The notes below the pieces were generated by a model, which did no database searches, was not told the origin of the DNA, and was given only the letters and a program-made list of their open reading frames with translations. A stretch of DNA of 33,363 nt from Bacteroidota bacterium (lineage in GTDB: Bacteria; Bacteroidota; Bacteroidia; 2-12-FULL-35-15). Shown piece by piece: positions 31,883 to 33,363 of the stretch. The stretch spans positions 1 through 33,363 of the forward strand of contig JAHEXZ010000057.1 in assembly GCA_023251835.1 (NCBI GenBank), read 5' to 3'. A program made the translations under genes and the position numbers. Within the stretch, counting starts at the first letter, position 1, and each line of letters opens with the position of its first letter.

Positions 31883-32096
31883 TAATCAAAATCTTAAAAA
31901 ATTAGCGATTAGTGAATGAATAACAAGCGACATTTCAACTTATCGGGCAAGACATAGCTTTGCTACTAATTCTATTCGTAACGGAGCAAGTATGGAGTTT
32001 GTAATGGAAGCATTAAGCCACAACAATATGAAAACAACTGTTGGTTACTTTGCAGGATTTGAGGATAAAGACAAAAAAGAGTTCATGAAAAAATTA
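31883..32096 (+). pseudogene. Integrase C-terminal remnant, copy 2
   Basis: The frame holds the RHSFATN box and FAGFEDKDKKEFMKK, with the same in-frame TGA as copy 1. The 245-base deletion removes the central catalytic part. The last residues run in-frame into the receiver gene through the sequence ATGAAAAAATTA at 32085-32096. Confidence 0.75.
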
Positions 32097-32423
32097 TTGT
32101 GGTTAGATGATTACCGTGACCCATTGGTGGATAATTGGCTTACATATAGTCCAATTGAAAAGCCTTTTGATTTAATTTGGATTAAAAACCCTGACGATTT
32201 TAAAAAGTGGATTAATGAAAATGGATTGCCCGATGCCATTTGTTTTGACCACGATTTAGGCGAAACCGAAAGTGGCTTTGATTGTGCTAAATGGTTAGTG
32301 GAGCATTGTTTAGACAATAAATTAAGATTGCCAAAATATAATATTCAAAGCGCAAATCCTGTTGGTAAAGATAATATTGATGGTTTATTCAAATCGTTTA
32401 TAAAAAGTGGGCAGGGCTTTTAA
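32085..32423 (+). CDS. Cyclic-phosphate-processing receiver-domain protein
   Basis: This is a 112-residue protein from ATG 32085 (MKKLLWLDDYRDPLVDNW), with acidic pairs D8-D9 and the loop AICFDHDLGETESGFDCAKWL (D55, D57). The layout is that of the cREC_REC receiver-like domain associated with cyclic-phosphate processing. A longer frame to 31992 would add 31 residues of integrase tail, which belong to the upstream remnant; the common stretch ATGAAAAAATTA marks the junction. It may be a stand-alone signalling or nucleic-acid-processing domain. Function unproven. Confidence 0.75.
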   Translation: MKKLLWLDDYRDPLVDNWLTYSPIEKPFDLIWIKNPDDFKKWINENGLPDAICFDHDLGETESGFDCAKWLVEHCLDNKLRLPKYNIQSANPVGKDNIDGLFKSFIKSGQGF

Positions 32424-32464
32424 TATTAATAACCACCCGAAGAAAATAAAACAATTTTCTTGAT

Positions 32465-32488
32465 TATTTTCAATTTTTTTTGAAAATA
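32465..32488. repeat. Perfect inverted repeat before HigBA
   Basis: TATTTTCAA (32465-32473) and TTGAAAATA (32480-32488) form a hairpin with a six-T loop after the receiver gene. It could end its transcript or serve as a second operator. Confidence 0.55.
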
Positions 32489-32515
32489 TTTAACTTGCAA
32501 ATTGGAATCAATTTA

Positions 32516-32573
32516 AAGTTTACAAAAAAACTTCACTTTTTGTGAACTTTTTAATAAATATAACGTATATTTG
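32516..32573 (+). promoter_or_regulatory. HigBA promoter and operator
   Basis: AAGTTTACAAAAA (32516-32528) and TTTTTGTGAACTT (32537-32549) are inverted repeats of 13 bases with one mismatch and an 8-base spacer. A perfect -7 box, TATATTTG, is at 32566-32573, with the -33 region inside the repeat. Antitoxin binding here would block transcription. Confidence 0.7.
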
Positions 32574-32907
32574 TACGAGAATTCATTTAATCAAAGAACA
32601 AACGATTAGAAACTATGTTCAAGGGAATGCTAGCAGTAAGGCTTCTTTTGAAGATTGGTTAACTAAAATAAAATATGCGGATTGGAAAATACCGGAAGAT
32701 ATTCAAATGACTTTCAATTCTGCGGATTTATTGGGTAAAAGCTCTCACAGAGTTGTATTTGATATTGCAGGAAATAATTACAGAATGATTTGTAAATATG
32801 CCTTTGGAGAAAAAGAAGCCCATTTATTTGTTTGTTGGATTGGTACGCATGCAGAATATACCAAGGTATGTGGTAAAAATGAACAATATACAGTAACCTT
32901 ATATTAA
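32542..32907 (+). CDS. higB: HigB-type mRNA interferase toxin
   Basis: This is a toxin of the HigB family, which cleaves mRNA at the ribosome. It matches at ASFEDWLTKIKYADWKIPEDI, SSHRVVFDIAGNNYRMICKYAF and CWIGTHAEYTKV, the conserved core. GTG 32542 gives 121 residues but lies inside the operator, upstream of the -7 box, so translation likely starts lower. The family start before RIHLIKEQTI would fall at 32575, where the codon is ACG rather than ATG. So the start is doubtful: GTG, an unusual ACG or ATT, or a start lost by mutation. The antitoxin gene starts 11 bases after the stop. Confidence 0.83.
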   Translation: MNFLINITYICTRIHLIKEQTIRNYVQGNASSKASFEDWLTKIKYADWKIPEDIQMTFNSADLLGKSSHRVVFDIAGNNYRMICKYAFGEKEAHLFVCWIGTHAEYTKVCGKNEQYTVTLY

Positions 32908-32918
32908 TCCTAATTACA

Positions 32919-33363
32919 ATGGAAACATTAAAGTATAAAGTGGTCAGCTCCGAAAAACAATACTATAATTATTCTAAAATTTTGGAAGAATTGATTTTTG
33001 GCGCACCAAAAACACGGCAAGTAAAAGATGAAATCGCTTTACTCACACTTTTAATTGAAAAATGGGACCAAGGGCATAATATTTTTGAAACACTAGACCC
33101 TATTGAGTTATTAAAGTCTTTAATGAAAGATCACAAAATTAAATCATTTCAATTAGCTGAATTACTTGATGTAAGCGAAGGATTAGTTTCTGATATGCTG
33201 AACTATAAAAAAGGATTATCAAAAGAAACGATAAGAATCCTTGCGGATTATTTTAAGCTTAATCAAGAAACATTTAATAGACCATACAAATTAGTATCAC
33301 CATTAAATTCACATTTAAGGAATGCAAGTGTTATGAACACTTCCAAAAAACTTGTTGCGGCTC
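32919..33363 (+). CDS. higA: HigA-type antitoxin, XRE family, 3' end outside window
   Basis: From ATG 32919 the frame stays open to the window edge (148 codons). After an N-terminal part (METLKYKVVSSEKQY, TLLIEKWDQGHN) a helix-turn-helix is visible (LLKSLMKDHKIKSFQLAELLDVSEGLVSDMLNYKKGLSKE). This is the usual HigA plan, which neutralises HigB and represses the operon. The toxin-first order and 11-base gap are typical. The family normally ends close to this length, so only a few codons are missing. Confidence 0.85.
   Translation, partial: METLKYKVVSSEKQYYNYSKILEELIFGAPKTRQVKDEIALLTLLIEKWDQGHNIFETLDPIELLKSLMKDHKIKSFQLAELLDVSEGLVSDMLNYKKGLSKETIRILADYFKLNQETFNRPYKLVSPLNSHLRNASVMNTSKKLVAA

Larger units (their letters stand above)
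31486..32096. mobile_element. Module copy 2, internally deleted
   Basis: This is the second copy of the module, with 245 bases fewer than copy 1 (join at 31882/31883). Differences elsewhere are a few single bases, such as A for G in ACTAGATG and C for T in TTATCGGG. It is followed directly by the receiver-domain gene and HigBA. Confidence 0.85.

Noticed and set aside
29436-32096. CRISPR array or IS element
   Set aside because: Only two long copies with unequal interiors, no short regular spacers and no transposase gene.

Overview
The window looks like chromosomal DNA of a member of the Bacteroidota. The -7 boxes visible upstream of several genes read TAnnTTTG, once with TTTG exactly 19 bases upstream, and there are no convincing Shine-Dalgarno sites. 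One secreted protein carries a type IX secretion sorting domain. There is a PafA-type alkaline phosphatase, many short-lipobox lipoproteins, and an adk-obgE gene pair. I cannot name the genus.

Bases 1-11.8 kb are ordinary chromosome: the end of adk, obgE, two PAP2 phosphatases, a fluoride channel, a secreted zinc hydrolase between two copies of a REP-like palindrome, pafA, two SGNH hydrolases, a DUF4907 lipoprotein, an APH-fold kinase, shikimate kinase and an unknown protein. A tRNA-Lys(UUU) with its own promoter and a downstream terminator sits at 12.0 kb. Short repeats right after it hint at an island boundary.

From 12.2 to 17.4 kb is a metal and sulfur stress block: a YHS lipoprotein and a methionine-rich lipoprotein, divergent from an ArsR-rhodanese regulator, a sulfide:quinone-oxidoreductase-like flavoprotein with three spaced cysteines, a methyltransferase, a DsrE protein and an MFS transporter. 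A CotH/T9SS protein and a lipoprotein follow on the minus strand.

From 19.8 to 23.0 kb are a Fic protein behind two perfect inverted repeats, a tiny basic protein, a DnaA-like AAA+ protein whose ATP site looks dead, and a mosaic relic region. A two-component system follows (23.1-25.2 kb). Its likely binding sites, TTYTAA repeats with an 11-base period, lie between it and a TDT/SLAC1-type channel gene. Then come a two-TM protein, a lone cyclic-nucleotide-binding domain with FNR-like cysteines, and an overlapping formate/nitrite-family channel. Taken together, 12-28 kb may handle sulfide and sulfite, with the TDT and FNT proteins as anion channels; that is inference.

From 28.3 kb to the end is mobile, damaged DNA. 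It holds a frameshifted family protein, about 63-base repeats, and two roughly 98% identical copies of a module made of a tRNA-Asn-like sequence, a terminator, 11-base tandem repeats and a broken tyrosine-integrase gene. One copy precedes a DUF1016 (YhcG-type) nuclease. The other precedes a cyclic-phosphate-processing receiver gene and a HigBA toxin-antitoxin pair. The layout resembles a cassette array built by repeated insertion or duplication of the module, and is the most unusual feature of the window.
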